Origin: Candidatus Muiribacterium halophilum
GTDB lineage: Bacteria > Muiribacteriota > Muiribacteriia > Muiribacteriales > Muiribacteriaceae
Reading direction: 5' to 3'
Assembly: GCA_002869225.1 (NCBI GenBank)
Contig: PKTG01000019.1
Location: 1 to 62,277, forward strand
Length of the DNA: 62,277 bases
Below the pieces are notes generated by a model. The model saw only the letters and a list, made by a program, of their open reading frames with translations. It searched no databases and was not told the origin of the DNA. Positions within the stretch are counted from its first letter, which is position 1. Each line of letters opens with the position of its first letter. Made by a program: the position numbers and the translations under genes. Positions 1-9,509 of the stretch are shown here, in pieces.

Positions 1-2
1 AA

Positions 3-776
3 TATAACCTTAGATCTTTAGAAGATATTATTTTATGGAATAGAGAAAATAATATAAATTTTTTCAGAATAGGTTCAGAAATAATACCATTTGCTTCCCA
101 CGAGGAATTTGATTTTGACTGGAAAAAGGATTTTAAAGATAAGCTGAGATCTTTAAAAGAAATGGCAAATGAGACTAATATGCGTTTTACTATGCATCCT
201 GGGCAATATACAGTATTAAATTCTCAAAGGCCTGAAGTTGTCCAAAAAGCTATTGATGAGATCGAATATCATGCTCAGTTTTTACATGAAATATATCCGG
301 ATAAAGGAAAAATCGTTATTCATACTGGTGGAGTATATGGTGATAAAGATAAAGCAAAAAAGGTTTTTATAAAAAACTTTGAACTTCTTTCAGAACTTGC
401 CAAAAAAATGCTTATTTTAGAAAATGATGATAAATCCTACAACGTTTTTGATGTACTTGAGATATCAGAAAAGATAAATATTCCAGTTGTCTTTGATATT
501 CTTCATCATATATGTAACACTCCGTGTAAAAAGCCGTATGAAAATCTGGAAGAGATCATTGAAAAAGTAGTGAACACCTGGAAAGGTGATATACCAATAT
601 TTCATCTATCAAGTAGGAAAGGAAATATTGGTTGTCCACATACTGAATTTATAAGAAAACCTGATTTTAACAAACTTATCTCGATAATGAAAAAAGTTAA
701 GAATTATTCTCAATTTGATATTATGGTCGAAGCAAAAGCAAAAGAAAAAGCTGTAATAGAACTTTTAAAGATTTAA
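3..776 (+). CDS. uvsE: UV damage endonuclease UvsE/UVDE, 5' end outside the window
   Basis: The reading frame is open from the first complete codon at base 3, so the N-terminus lies upstream of the window; 257 residues are visible. UVDE is a metal-dependent TIM-barrel endonuclease that nicks DNA 5' of UV photoproducts and abasic sites. Family segments seen are FRIGSEIIPFASH near the visible start, TMHPGQYTVLNS, IHTGGVYGDK, LENDDKSYNV, VVFDILHHICN and FHLSSRKG, which supply the conserved His, Glu and Asp metal ligands. A start at the internal ATG at 162 would remove the first barrel strand, so it is not the true start. The gene ends 153 bp before valS and appears to be a separate unit. Confidence in family is high. 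Confidence 0.93.
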   Translation, partial: YNLRSLEDIILWNRENNINFFRIGSEIIPFASHEEFDFDWKKDFKDKLRSLKEMANETNMRFTMHPGQYTVLNSQRPEVVQKAIDEIEYHAQFLHEIYPDKGKIVIHTGGVYGDKDKAKKVFIKNFELLSELAKKMLILENDDKSYNVFDVLEISEKINIPVVFDILHHICNTPCKKPYENLEEIIEKVVNTWKGDIPIFHLSSRKGNIGCPHTEFIRKPDFNKLISIMKKVKNYSQFDIMVEAKAKEKAVIELLKI

Positions 777-818
777 AAATCAAAACATCCAAATATCTAA
801 AGGGTAAGAATTTTCCCG

Positions 819-857
819 TCACGCTTCACTCATTACGCATTACCCTTCACGTTTATC
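819..857. repeat. Degenerate heptamer repeat block
   Basis: The gap between the UVDE gene and valS contains consecutive 7-mers CACGCTT, CACTCAT, TACGCAT, TACCCTT and CACGTTT. On the other strand these read like the GTGAAGC-type blocks at 17821, 22139 and 30190. No coding potential is seen. It is one member of a dispersed low-complexity family confined to intergenic DNA in this window. Confidence 0.7.
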
Positions 858-869
858 TTTTAAGCAGAT

Positions 870-898
870 TTGTTGTCAAAAACCCCTATTTATGATAT
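870..898 (+). promoter_or_regulatory. Candidate sigma-70-type promoter for valS-tyrS
   Basis: TTGTTG at 870-875 is followed by a 17-bp spacer and TGATAT at 893-898, 31 bp before the valS start. The -35 and spacing are acceptable and the -10 is weak. A GAGGT ribosome binding site lies between it and the ATG. Confidence 0.4.
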
Positions 899-929
899 AT
901 TCAAAAAAAAATCAGTATGAGGTAAATAT

Positions 930-3548
930 ATGGATACTAAGTATAATCCTTCTGGATATGAACAGAAATTACTCGAAAAATGGCTTTCAAACAATACATT
1001 TCACAGTGAACCGGATAAAAAGAAAGATCCTTTCACTATCGTTATCCCACCACCAAACGTAACTGGCGTTCTTCATATGGGACATGCACTTAACAACACT
1101 TATCAGGATATTCTTATCAGATACAGAAGAATGAGTGGACTTAACGCATGTTGGGTCCCTGGAACAGATCATGCAGGGATCGCTACTCAGAATGTTGTTG
1201 AAAAGAAACTCGCTAAAGAAGGTAAATCCCGCTATGATGTTGGTAGAGAAGCTTTTATTGAAGATGTTTGGGAATGGAAAAAACATCATGGTGATTACAT
1301 TATAGATCAACTTAAAAAGATCGGTTGTGCTTGTGACTGGGAAAGAGAAAGATTCACAATGGATGAAGGTCTTTCTAAAGCTGTCTTTACAGCTTTTCAG
1401 CATTATTATGAAAAAGGTCTCCTTTATAGAGGTCATAGGATAATAAACTGGTGTCCAAGATGTCAGACAGCACTTTCAGATATTGAGACTGAACATCAGG
1501 AACTTCCTGGTAAACTATATCATGTTAAATATCCTATAAAAGATTCAGATGAGTTTATTACAGTTGCAACAACAAGACCTGAGACTATGCTTGGAGATGT
1601 TGCTGTTGCGTTTCATCCTGATGATGAAAGATATCATCATCTTAAAGGTAAGAAGATCATACTTCCAATCGTAAATAAAGAAATAGAAGTTGTATATGAT
1701 GAGTATGTTGATAGAGAATTTGGAACTGGTGCTGTTAAAATAACTCCTGCTCATGATCCTAATGACTTTGAAGTTGGAAAAAGACACGACCTTGAGCCAG
1801 TACTTGCTATGAACGAAGATGGAACTATGAACGAGAATGCAGGTGAGCTTGAGGGTCTGGATCGATTTGTTGCCAGAAAGAAAGTCATAGAGATTCTAAA
1901 AGAGCAGGGTCTTCTTGTTAAAGTTGAAGAAAATCCTCATAATGTTGGTCATTGTTATAGATGCGATACTATAGTTGAGCCTTATCTTTCAAAACAGTGG
2001 TTTGTAAATATGAAACCTCTTGCTGAAAAAGCTATTGAAGTAGTTGAGCAGGGAAGAATAAAATTTACTCCTGAAAGATGGAAGAAAGTATTTCTTGAAT
2101 GGCTTTATAATATCCGTGACTGGTGTGTTTCCCGTCAGATATGGTGGGGACACAGAATACCTGTTTATTACTGTCAGGACTGTGATGAGATAATGGTCAG
2201 TGCAAATTCTCCTGAAAAGTGCACAAAATGTGGTAGTACAAACATAAAACAGGATGAAGATGTGCTCGATACATGGTTCTCATCAGCACTTTGGCCTTTC
2301 TCAACTCTTGGTTGGCCTGAAAAGACAAAAGACCTTGAATATTATTATCCTACTTCTCAGCTTGTTACAGCTCCTGAAATACTATTTTTCTGGGTTGCAA
2401 GAATGATCATGAGTGGTATGGAATTTATGGGAGATATTCCTTTCTCTGAAGTATTTCTTACAGGAACAGTTAGAGATGAGACTGGAAGAAAGATGTCTAA
2501 ATCTTTAGGAAACGTTATTGATCCATTAAAGATCATAAAAGAATACGGAGCTGATGCTCTTCGTTTCACTCTTATGGTAATAACAGCTCAGGGACAGGAT
2601 GTATTTCTATCGGATGAAAAATTCCAGATAGGAAGAAATTTCTATAATAAACTATGGAATGCTTCAAGATTCGTTATATCTAACCTTGAAGAGTATAACA
2701 CTGAATTTAATAAAGATAACCTTGATATTTTAGATAGTTTCATTCTCACAAGACTTGAAAAGACCAAAGAAACAATTTCTGCCGCATATAAGGATTTTAG
2801 ATTTGATGTACTTTCAAAGTCTATTTATGAGTTTATATGGGATGATTTCTGTGACTGGTATATCGAAGGTATAAAACCATATATATATGGTAAAAAAGAG
2901 GACGATGGAAACAAGATGAAAGTAGCATGCTATGTTCTTGATAATGCACTCCGTATGCTTCATCCTGTAATGCCGTTTATAACAGAAGAAATACATAATC
3001 ATCTTACAAAAGTTGAAAAATCTCTTATTGATGAAAAATATCCGATTAAAGATGATCAGCTGATCGATGAAGAAAATTTGACTGAATTTAAAAAGATCCA
3101 GGGAATAGTCAAAGAGATAAGAAATCTTAAAGCTCAGTCTAATATTAAAAAAAGTGAGACTATAAAAGTAATACTTCTGAATGATTCATTTAAGGATGAA
3201 GAAAGCCTACATTATGTTCAGTATTTTGCTGGAGCTGAGCTTGAACTTGTTGATACCCTTCCAGAAGGTGGAAAATACTCAAAAGCTGTTGCTGAGAATG
3301 TAGAGATACTTGTCGATCTTACCGAGAATGTTGACCTTGAAGAGGAAAAGGAAAGATTAAAAGGCGAGATAGATAAGCTTGTAAAAGAGATCGAACGTTC
3401 TACTAAGATGTTAAACAACAAAGGGTTTGTAGCGAATGCACCTGAAAAAGTTGTTGAAAAAGAAAAAGAAAAATTTGAGATGTATAAAGAATCAAAGTCA
3501 AAATTGGAAGAGACCTATAAAAATCTTTTTCCCGGGGAGGAATTGTGA
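930..3548 (+). CDS. valS: Valine--tRNA ligase
   Basis: Class I aminoacyl-tRNA synthetase that charges tRNA-Val in the cytoplasm. The 872-residue length is usual for bacterial ValRS. The HIGH signature is HMGH at residues 49-52 and the KMSKS signature follows RK near residue 521. The large insert between them holds the CP1 editing domain, with [10 protein letters not shown] near residue 214, and Cys pairs such as CPRCQ and CTKCG. The C-terminal ~65 residues are a charged coiled coil ([14 protein letters not shown]) typical of ValRS. A GAGGT site precedes the ATG. The last codons overlap the GTG start of tyrS by 4 nt, so the two synthetases are translationally coupled. Confidence 0.97.
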   Translation: MDTKYNPSGYEQKLLEKWLSNNTFHSEPDKKKDPFTIVIPPPNVTGVLHMGHALNNTYQDILIRYRRMSGLNACWVPGTDHAGIATQNVVEKKLAKEGKSRYDVGREAFIEDVWEWKKHHGDYIIDQLKKIGCACDWERERFTMDEGLSKAVFTAFQHYYEKGLLYRGHRIINWCPRCQTALSDIETEHQELPGKLYHVKYPIKDSDEFITVATTRPETMLGDVAVAFHPDDERYHHLKGKKIILPIVNKEIEVVYDEYVDREFGTGAVKITPAHDPNDFEVGKRHDLEPVLAMNEDGTMNENAGELEGLDRFVARKKVIEILKEQGLLVKVEENPHNVGHCYRCDTIVEPYLSKQWFVNMKPLAEKAIEVVEQGRIKFTPERWKKVFLEWLYNIRDWCVSRQIWWGHRIPVYYCQDCDEIMVSANSPEKCTKCGSTNIKQDEDVLDTWFSSALWPFSTLGWPEKTKDLEYYYPTSQLVTAPEILFFWVARMIMSGMEFMGDIPFSEVFLTGTVRDETGRKMSKSLGNVIDPLKIIKEYGADALRFTLMVITAQGQDVFLSDEKFQIGRNFYNKLWNASRFVISNLEEYNTEFNKDNLDILDSFILTRLEKTKETISAAYKDFRFDVLSKSIYEFIWDDFCDWYIEGIKPYIYGKKEDDGNKMKVACYVLDNALRMLHPVMPFITEEIHNHLTKVEKSLIDEKYPIKDDQLIDEENLTEFKKIQGIVKEIRNLKAQSNIKKSETIKVILLNDSFKDEESLHYVQYFAGAELELVDTLPEGGKYSKAVAENVEILVDLTENVDLEEEKERLKGEIDKLVKEIERSTKMLNNKGFVANAPEKVVEKEKEKFEMYKESKSKLEETYKNLFPGEEL

Positions 3549-4738
3549 TACCGGTTGATAAACAAATAGAGATAATCAAAAGAGGTACTGTTGAGATATT
3601 AAAAGAGGATGAGTTAAAGGAAAGACTTGAAAAGAAGAAAGTCCTTACAGTAAAAGCTGGATTTGATCCAACTGCTCCTGATATTCATTTAGGGCATACC
3701 GTGCTTATCAGAAAACTTAGACAGTTTCAGGACCTTGGACATAAAGTGGTCTTTCTTATCGGTGATTATACTGGTATGATCGGTGATCCAACCGGAAAGA
3801 ACGCAACCAGAAAACAACTTACCAAAGAGGAAGTGCTTCAGAATGCTCAGACATATAAGGATCAGGTAGAGAAGATACTTGATATGGATAAACTTACAAT
3901 AGAGTTCAATTCAAAATGGTTTAAGGATATGAATTTTGAGGAAGTAATAAAGTTGTCATCGAAATATACTCTTGCCAGGATGCTCGAAAGAGATGATTTT
4001 GAAAAAAGATACTCTTCTCAGCAGCCTATATCAATACATGAGTTCTTTTATCCTCTTATGCAGGGATATGATTCGGTAGCTCTTGAAAGTGATATAGAAC
4101 TAGGTGGGACTGATCAGAAGTTTAATCTTGTCATGGGAAGACATCTACAGAGAGAATACGGACAATCCTCTCAGATAATCATGACTATGCCTCTACTTGA
4201 AGGTCTTGATGGTGTTGAGAAGATGAGTAAATCACTTGGAAATTATATAGGAATAAACGAATCGCCAAATGAGATGTTTGGTAAGATAATGTCTCTTAAC
4301 GATGAGATCATGTATAAATATTTTGAACTTTTAACAGATATTGATATGGAAGAGATAAAAAAGATGAAGACTGCTCAGGAAAACGGTGAGAACCCAATGA
4401 TCTTTAAAAAGAGACTTGCTAAAGAGATAATCACCTTCTATCACAGCGAAGAAGATGCAGCGGCAGCTCAGGCTCATTTCGAGAAAGTCCATTCACGAGG
4501 TGAGATACCGGATGAGATGGATGAGTTTAAGACAACAGAAGGTAAATGGTTTTTACCAAAACTCATATGCGAGACAGGTCTTGCAGGTTCAAACTCAGAA
4601 GCAAGAAGACATATCAAAGGTGGAGCAGTAAAAATAAATCAGGAAAAAGTAAGTGATCCTAGAACTGAGATAGAACTTGAAAAAGGAGAGACTGTACTTC
4701 AGGTTGGTAAAAGAAAGTTTATTAAGATTATCTATTGA
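3545..4738 (+). CDS. tyrS: Tyrosine--tRNA ligase
   Basis: Class I synthetase charging tRNA-Tyr; 397 residues. The HIGH-type motif is HLGH at 48-51 (after DPTAPDI) and [11 protein letters not shown] lies near 226. The C-terminal ~65 residues are an S4 RNA-binding domain ([17 protein letters not shown]). The short HIGH-to-KMSKS layout and KMSKS sequence match the TyrZ-like type rather than the classical TyrS with KFGKT. The GTG start overlaps the valS stop (GTGA), with GGGGAGG about 6 nt upstream. The gene ends in TGA, which shows UGA is a normal terminator in this genome. The next ~270 bp contain no gene. Confidence 0.95.
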   Translation: MIPVDKQIEIIKRGTVEILKEDELKERLEKKKVLTVKAGFDPTAPDIHLGHTVLIRKLRQFQDLGHKVVFLIGDYTGMIGDPTGKNATRKQLTKEEVLQNAQTYKDQVEKILDMDKLTIEFNSKWFKDMNFEEVIKLSSKYTLARMLERDDFEKRYSSQQPISIHEFFYPLMQGYDSVALESDIELGGTDQKFNLVMGRHLQREYGQSSQIIMTMPLLEGLDGVEKMSKSLGNYIGINESPNEMFGKIMSLNDEIMYKYFELLTDIDMEEIKKMKTAQENGENPMIFKKRLAKEIITFYHSEEDAAAAQAHFEKVHSRGEIPDEMDEFKTTEGKWFLPKLICETGLAGSNSEARRHIKGGAVKINQEKVSDPRTEIELEKGETVLQVGKRKFIKIIY

Positions 4739-4838
4739 TAATGATTTTGTCTAAAAAGTTAAAACCCTATGATTGATTAGCACAATCATAGCTTTAGAAA
4801 AAATTTACAAAGACAAGGTATTTTCGAAGAAAACCTAC

Positions 4839-4956
4839 ATGGAGTGTAAGTTGATGAGAAATAACTAAGTATTTTTGAATTTTTGCAAAGCCAGATGGGA
4901 AGCGAGATTCAAATGAACCTTTTTCAAAATAATACACTTGACTATCGCTTCTATGG
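4839..4956 (+). promoter_or_regulatory. Candidate pseudoknotted leader RNA upstream of the molybdenum hydroxylase operon
   Basis: The 269-bp gap between tyrS and the hydroxylase operon has no gene. By eye it holds a 7-bp stem GAAGCGA (4899-4905) with TCGCTTC (4945-4951). Two further pairings cross that stem: AGTGTA (4843-4848) with TACACT (4933-4938), and TTTGAAT (4874-4880) with ATTCAAA (4907-4913). The nested pair plus the crossing stem would form a pseudoknot, ending about 50 bp before the TTG start of the first subunit. The position fits a riboswitch or other leader controlling the operon. I cannot match it to a named class, and chance pairing in AT-rich DNA is possible. Confidence 0.35.
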
Positions 4957-5007
4957 TTTGAGATAATTAATCAGAGGATTCAATTAAAATAATAAGGAGA
5001 ACTAACA

Positions 5008-5853
5008 TTGCCTACTTTAAATTACTTATGTCCGACTACCAGCTCAGAGCTGAAAAAAATTCTGAAAAAGAAAAAAACAGATTCTTTTATTTTAGCAGGA
5101 GGAACAGATCTTCTAGTTAAAATACGTCATAATGTTGTAAAACCAAAAGAAATAATTGATATCAAGAAAATCAAAAAATTTAATGAGATCAAATTAACAA
5201 AAACTCAACTAAATATTGGTTGTGCCGCTACTTTAAACGAGATAGCTGAAAATAAGACTATCAAAGAAAAATTTCCTGCAATAGCAGATGGCTCTTTGAG
5301 TATTGGTTCAACACAAATTAGAAATAGAGGGACACTTGTCGGTAATCTTTGTAACTCTTCTCCGGTTGCTGATACTGTTCCTGGATTATTAATATACGAT
5401 GCAAAAATTAAGATCTTATCTCCAACAGGTACAAAAACAGTCTCAATACATGATTTTATAACTGGTGTTGGTAAAAACATTCTTAAGAAAAATGAGATAG
5501 TGGAAAGTGTTATTCTTCCATTACCTAAGAATACAAAAAGTGCTTTTTTAAAGAATGCTAGAAGAAAAGCTCTTGATCTTTCTTCAGTCAATGTAGCTGT
5601 TGGTTTATTTAATAAAAGTAAGAAAAATCCTGATATTAGAATCGCTGTTGGTGCATGTGCTCCAATAACTAAAAGAGCTCAAAAAGCTGAAAAATTCCTA
5701 AAGAAGAACGGCTTAACAGATGAGACCATAAAAAAAGCTGCAAAAATGCTACCTATTTCTCCTATATCAGACCTTAGAGGTTCTAAAGAATTTAGAAATA
5801 AGATCGCCCATAGATTATTTATTAAACTTGCAACTCAGCTCGGGGAGGTATAA
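5008..5853 (+). CDS. Xanthine dehydrogenase family, FAD-binding subunit
   Basis: 281-residue FAD-binding medium subunit of a molybdenum hydroxylase, passing electrons from the iron-sulfur subunit to the acceptor. The FAD pyrophosphate motif AGGTDLLV occurs near residue 32, and IGSTQIRNRGTLVGNLCNSS near residue 97 is the second family signature. The C-terminal ~100 residues match the CO dehydrogenase flavoprotein C-terminal domain. The start is TTG at 5008, chosen for its fit to AAGGAGA about 9 nt upstream and the expected N-terminus. It is the first gene of a tightly spaced operon; the next ORF begins directly after its stop. The family is clear, but the substrate (xanthine, another purine, a pyrimidine or nicotinate) cannot be read from this subunit. 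Confidence 0.93.
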   Translation: MPTLNYLCPTTSSELKKILKKKKTDSFILAGGTDLLVKIRHNVVKPKEIIDIKKIKKFNEIKLTKTQLNIGCAATLNEIAENKTIKEKFPAIADGSLSIGSTQIRNRGTLVGNLCNSSPVADTVPGLLIYDAKIKILSPTGTKTVSIHDFITGVGKNILKKNEIVESVILPLPKNTKSAFLKNARRKALDLSSVNVAVGLFNKSKKNPDIRIAVGACAPITKRAQKAEKFLKKNGLTDETIKKAAKMLPISPISDLRGSKEFRNKIAHRLFIKLATQLGEV

Positions 5854-6324
5854 ATGAAAACTATAACTTTTACAATAAATGGAGAAAAAGAAACTAGAGA
5901 TGTTTCCGAGTCAAAGACACTTTTAAATTTTATAAGAGAAGATCTACATCTTACAGGAACAAAAGAGGGATGTGGAGAAGGTGAATGTGGAGCTTGTACT
6001 ATAATATTAAACGGGAAAGCTGTTCATTCCTGCATGATGCTTGCTGTTGAAATAGATGGATGTGATGTAGAGACTGTTGAAGTTATGTCAAAAGATGGAA
6101 ACCTTGATATCTTGCAGGAAAAATTCATAGAACATAACGCTGTACAATGTGGTTTCTGTACTCCAGGTATGTTAATGAGTGCAAGAGCTCTTCTGCTTTC
6201 AAACCCTAATCCAACTGTCGATGAGATCAAAACAGCCTTGGAAGGTAATATTTGTAGATGTACCGGTTATAAACAAATAATAGAAGCAGTTTCAGATGCA
6301 GCTAAAGGAGGTAAATATGAATAA
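5854..6324 (+). CDS. Xanthine dehydrogenase family, [2Fe-2S] subunit
   Basis: 156-residue iron-sulfur subunit that carries electrons from the molybdenum centre to FAD. The N-terminal plant-type ferredoxin fold has cysteines C40, C45, C48 (GCGEGECGAC) and C60. The C-terminal helical [2Fe-2S] domain has C99, C102 (CGFC), C134 and C136 (CRC). Length and all eight cysteines match the family. A GGGAGG site overlaps the end of the FAD subunit gene. The last codons overlap the start of the molybdenum subunit gene by 8 nt. The subunit order FAD, FeS, Mo is that of XdhBC-type and CoxMSL-related operons. Confidence 0.96.
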   Translation: MKTITFTINGEKETRDVSESKTLLNFIREDLHLTGTKEGCGEGECGACTIILNGKAVHSCMMLAVEIDGCDVETVEVMSKDGNLDILQEKFIEHNAVQCGFCTPGMLMSARALLLSNPNPTVDEIKTALEGNICRCTGYKQIIEAVSDAAKGGKYE

Positions 6325-8650
6325 AAAATTTACTTCCGTAGGTGTAAAGACAAAAAGAGTCGATGCAAAAGCAAAAGTGACAGGTGCTGCACAGTATGTT
6401 GATGATATTCAGTTCCCCGGGACTTTATATGCAAAGGTCTTTAGAAGCACAGAACCACATGCTGAAATAGTTTCTATAGATCTTGAAAAAGCTAAAAAAT
6501 TACCTGGTGTTAAAGCTGTTATTTGCGGTAAAGATTTTCCTTATCACACTGGGCTTTATCATGTAGATCAGTATATGTTTGCAATGGAAAAGGTCAGATA
6601 TGTTGGTGAACCTGTTGCTGCTGTTGCTGCAACAAGTCTTGAGATCGCAGAAAAAGCACTAAAACTTATAAAAGTTAAATATAAAAAATTAAAAGCAAAT
6701 TACGATCCTATTAAAGGAATGAAAAAAGATGCTCCTTTAATACATCCGGATCTACATAAATATTTTTCAGTCCCTTCAATAAATCCAAAACCTCATTCTA
6801 ATATTCCAAATCATTTTAAGATCAGAAAAGGTGATCCAGCTAAGGCTTTTAAAAAAGCTCATAAAATAATTGAAAATAGATTTAAAGTTCCTCAGATCCA
6901 ACATGTTCCACTTGAGACTCATGGAGCTATAGCAAAAACAGATCTTTCAGGTAAGATAACTGTATGGTCATCATGTCAATCACCATTTACTGTGAGATAT
7001 CTTCTTGCTCACTGTTTTAAAAAACAACTAAAAGATTTCAGGATTATCGCACCATTTGTTGGAGGTGGTTTTGGTTGTAAAGCAGGTGTCAATATAGAGC
7101 CGATCACCGTTGCACTTTCAATGAAATGTCTAGGAAAACCAGTAAAGTTAATCCTTACCAGAGAAGAAGAGATGTATACTATTGTGGTTAGACAGGCATG
7201 CCACATAAGAATAAAATCAGGTGTTGATAAAAATGGTAAGATCATCGCTCAGGAAAACGAGTATATATGGGATTGTGGAGCTTATGCCGGTTATGGTGTA
7301 AATATTGTAAGAGCTGCTGGATATTCTATTTGTGGAGCTTATAACATACCTAATATTAAAGGTGATTCTATTGGTGTCTATACAAATAGACCTGTTGGTT
7401 CAGCTTTCAGAGGTTTCGGTATGAGTGAGATACATTGGGCTATTGAACAGCAGATGGATATGATAGCTATTGAAATGGGTATAGATGCTGTTGAGTTCAG
7501 GAAATTAAACACTTTAAAACCTGGTTCCACAACGGCTACATGCCAGGTGGTTACAAAACACACCGGTAATATGATCGCATGTATAGAAGAGACTGCTAAA
7601 AACATCGGCTGGGGAAAAAAGAAAAAGGCCGGTAAAAATAATTATAGAGCTGTTGGTATTGCTCTTGCTCAGAAAGCTCCAGCAATGCCTAACAATGCTA
7701 CATCTGCTGCCGTTGTCAAATTAAACGAGTTTGGCGGAGCTGAAGTTCTATTCTCTGGTATGGAGATAGGTCAGGGTGTAATGACTGCTATGGGTCAGAT
7801 CGCAGCAGAGACTCTTGGTATTTCCATGGATAAGGTCAATGTCGTAGGTCTGCCAGACACAGATTATTCTCCATACGAATGGCAGACTGTTGCATCAAGA
7901 ATAACATTTTCATGTGGTAATGCTGTTAAGAACGCAGCTCAGGATGCAATTGATCAGGTGAAGAAAATAGCAGCAAAGGTTTTTGAATGTAAAGCAAAAG
8001 ATATAGTTGTTCAGGATGGAATTATAAAATATGGTAAGAAAACCTTGCCTTTAGAACAGGTATGTATGGGTTATCAGTACGAAGATGGACATACAATAGG
8101 CGGTGCTATAATAGGTAGAGGTCATTTTACTGCAAAGGATTGTATTAACTGCGACCCTAAGACAGGATATTCACCAAAACCAGTTGCTAACTGGACTTAT
8201 GGTGCTCAAGCTGTAGATGTTGAGGTTAATGGAGAAACTGGCGAATTAACTATACATAATGTTTCCTGTACTTATGATATTGGTAAGGTCATAAATCCTC
8301 AAGGAGCTGATGGTCAAGCTTATGGTGGTATAGTTCAAGGTATGGGCGCTGGAATAATGGAAGCTCTCGTTGTCGATGAAAAAACTGGTAATGTTATGAA
8401 CCCATCTTTTGTTGATTATAAAGTGCCGACCATTAAGGATATGCCGCTTAGCATGACGAGCTCATTTATTGAGACTCAACAACTCGATGGACCTTACGGT
8501 GCAAGAGGTGTAGGAGAACATACAATGATTCCAACCCCTGCAGCTATCGCTAATGCAGTTTATTATGCAACGGGTGTGAGAATACAGGAACTTCCTGTTA
8601 CTGCAGAAAAAGTATTAAAAGGTCTGGAAGAACTTGGAAAAAACAAATAA
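6317..8650 (+). CDS. Xanthine dehydrogenase family, molybdopterin-binding subunit
   Basis: 777-residue catalytic subunit that binds molybdenum cofactor and hydroxylates an N-heterocycle or aldehyde. Family segments are GGGFGCKAG near residue 250, PVGSAFRGFGMSE near 360, MEIGQGVMTAMGQIAAE, and the C-terminal GARGVGEHTM, whose Glu is the expected catalytic base. The ATG at 6317 is preferred over one at 6296 because AAAGGAGG lies just upstream and the family N-terminus begins there. No maturation gene (XdhC/MocA type) is in the window. The 3' end overlaps the AllH-like gene by 17 nt. This ties the hydroxylase to the carbamoyltransferase set and supports a purine- or pyrimidine-like substrate, but that is inference. 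Confidence 0.95.
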   Translation: MNKKFTSVGVKTKRVDAKAKVTGAAQYVDDIQFPGTLYAKVFRSTEPHAEIVSIDLEKAKKLPGVKAVICGKDFPYHTGLYHVDQYMFAMEKVRYVGEPVAAVAATSLEIAEKALKLIKVKYKKLKANYDPIKGMKKDAPLIHPDLHKYFSVPSINPKPHSNIPNHFKIRKGDPAKAFKKAHKIIENRFKVPQIQHVPLETHGAIAKTDLSGKITVWSSCQSPFTVRYLLAHCFKKQLKDFRIIAPFVGGGFGCKAGVNIEPITVALSMKCLGKPVKLILTREEEMYTIVVRQACHIRIKSGVDKNGKIIAQENEYIWDCGAYAGYGVNIVRAAGYSICGAYNIPNIKGDSIGVYTNRPVGSAFRGFGMSEIHWAIEQQMDMIAIEMGIDAVEFRKLNTLKPGSTTATCQVVTKHTGNMIACIEETAKNIGWGKKKKAGKNNYRAVGIALAQKAPAMPNNATSAAVVKLNEFGGAEVLFSGMEIGQGVMTAMGQIAAETLGISMDKVNVVGLPDTDYSPYEWQTVASRITFSCGNAVKNAAQDAIDQVKKIAAKVFECKAKDIVVQDGIIKYGKKTLPLEQVCMGYQYEDGHTIGGAIIGRGHFTAKDCINCDPKTGYSPKPVANWTYGAQAVDVEVNGETGELTIHNVSCTYDIGKVINPQGADGQAYGGIVQGMGAGIMEALVVDEKTGNVMNPSFVDYKVPTIKDMPLSMTSSFIETQQLDGPYGARGVGEHTMIPTPAAIANAVYYATGVRIQELPVTAEKVLKGLEELGKNK

Positions 8651-9509
8651 TATTTTTGAAATAAATATCGAAAAACATTTGAGCAGAGTTCTGTTTCGGC
8701 AGAACTCTAAAGCTCAAGTATTATCAAAAACAGAAAATTCTGTCTTTATAAAAACGGATTCGGGTAAATTTATTACATTTTGCTGTGGAAAAAACAAGGA
8801 ACCCAATCCTCAAACAGTTGTCTTTTCCAAAAAGATCCCTGAATTTTTTAACAAAAATAATTCTTTTTATTTTGATAAGATTGGTCTCAAATCAGAAAAA
8901 GACAGAATAGATTTTCGTAAGAATGATTTTTCACAGAATCACGTAAGCAGTATAAAATGGGAAAGGATTAACAAAGAGAACGTAAAAAAAATCAAAAACT
9001 GGCTTGTTAATAAGCCTTTTGAAGGAATGACAGAGATATTTTGTGAGGAAGAGAGCTCATTTAAAATCTTTCTTAAACCTTTTTTGAAAGACCTGAAACA
9101 GGCTTTTTATAATGGAAATAATTCTGCTTTTTTTAACATACTTACAAATATGTCTGGAGCTGGACCAGGGTTGACTCCAGCTACCGATGATTTTATTTGT
9201 GGAATACTTATAGTACTAAGTATACTCAATAATTCAAATCTATTATCGAAAGAATGGAAAGTTCCAAAACTAAGAATTTTAAGAGATACAAAAGGAAAGA
9301 CCAACCATCTTTCCTGGAATTTCATTAAAATTTCTCTTTCCGGTTTTATCTCTACATGGCAATATGAGTTATTAAAAGATATTGAAAACGATCTTAAAGA
9401 AAATATTCTTGATAATATTGATTATGGAAGTACTTCCGGTAGAGATATTACTACAGGAATATATTTTATGTTGCAACTAGTTTCTGAAAGGAGATCTGTA
9501 AATGAATAA
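8634..9509 (+). CDS. DUF2877 protein, AllH (YlbF)-like
   Basis: 291-residue member of DUF2877, the family of E. coli AllH, one of three proteins (AllF, AllG, AllH) reported to form oxamate carbamoyltransferase in anaerobic allantoin fermentation. The diagnostic motif GAGPGLTPATDDFICG is near residue 177, and GRDITTG lies close to the C-terminus. The start is TTG at 8634, inside the end of the hydroxylase gene, with GGAAG upstream. The 3' end overlaps the AllF-like gene by 8 nt. The N-terminal ~110 residues are poorly conserved and Lys/Asn-rich. The subunit role is inferred from the family and from the adjacent AllF and AllG homologues. Confidence 0.87.
   Translation: MEKTNNIFEINIEKHLSRVLFRQNSKAQVLSKTENSVFIKTDSGKFITFCCGKNKEPNPQTVVFSKKIPEFFNKNNSFYFDKIGLKSEKDRIDFRKNDFSQNHVSSIKWERINKENVKKIKNWLVNKPFEGMTEIFCEEESSFKIFLKPFLKDLKQAFYNGNNSAFFNILTNMSGAGPGLTPATDDFICGILIVLSILNNSNLLSKEWKVPKLRILRDTKGKTNHLSWNFIKISLSGFISTWQYELLKDIENDLKENILDNIDYGSTSGRDITTGIYFMLQLVSERRSVNE

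Noticed and set aside
987-1436. Minus-strand ORFs inside valS and other long genes
   Set aside because: They are antisense shadows of strongly conserved genes, with no ribosome binding site or family match.
4840-4870. Hammerhead-like TGATGAGAAA motif
   Set aside because: It lacks stem II between the two core parts and has no clear stem I/III, so a ribozyme is not supported.
8640-9509. Hydroxylase cluster as a selenium-dependent type
   Set aside because: No yqeB, yqeC, ssnA or ygfK-type genes accompany it in the window, so there is no evidence for the selenium class.
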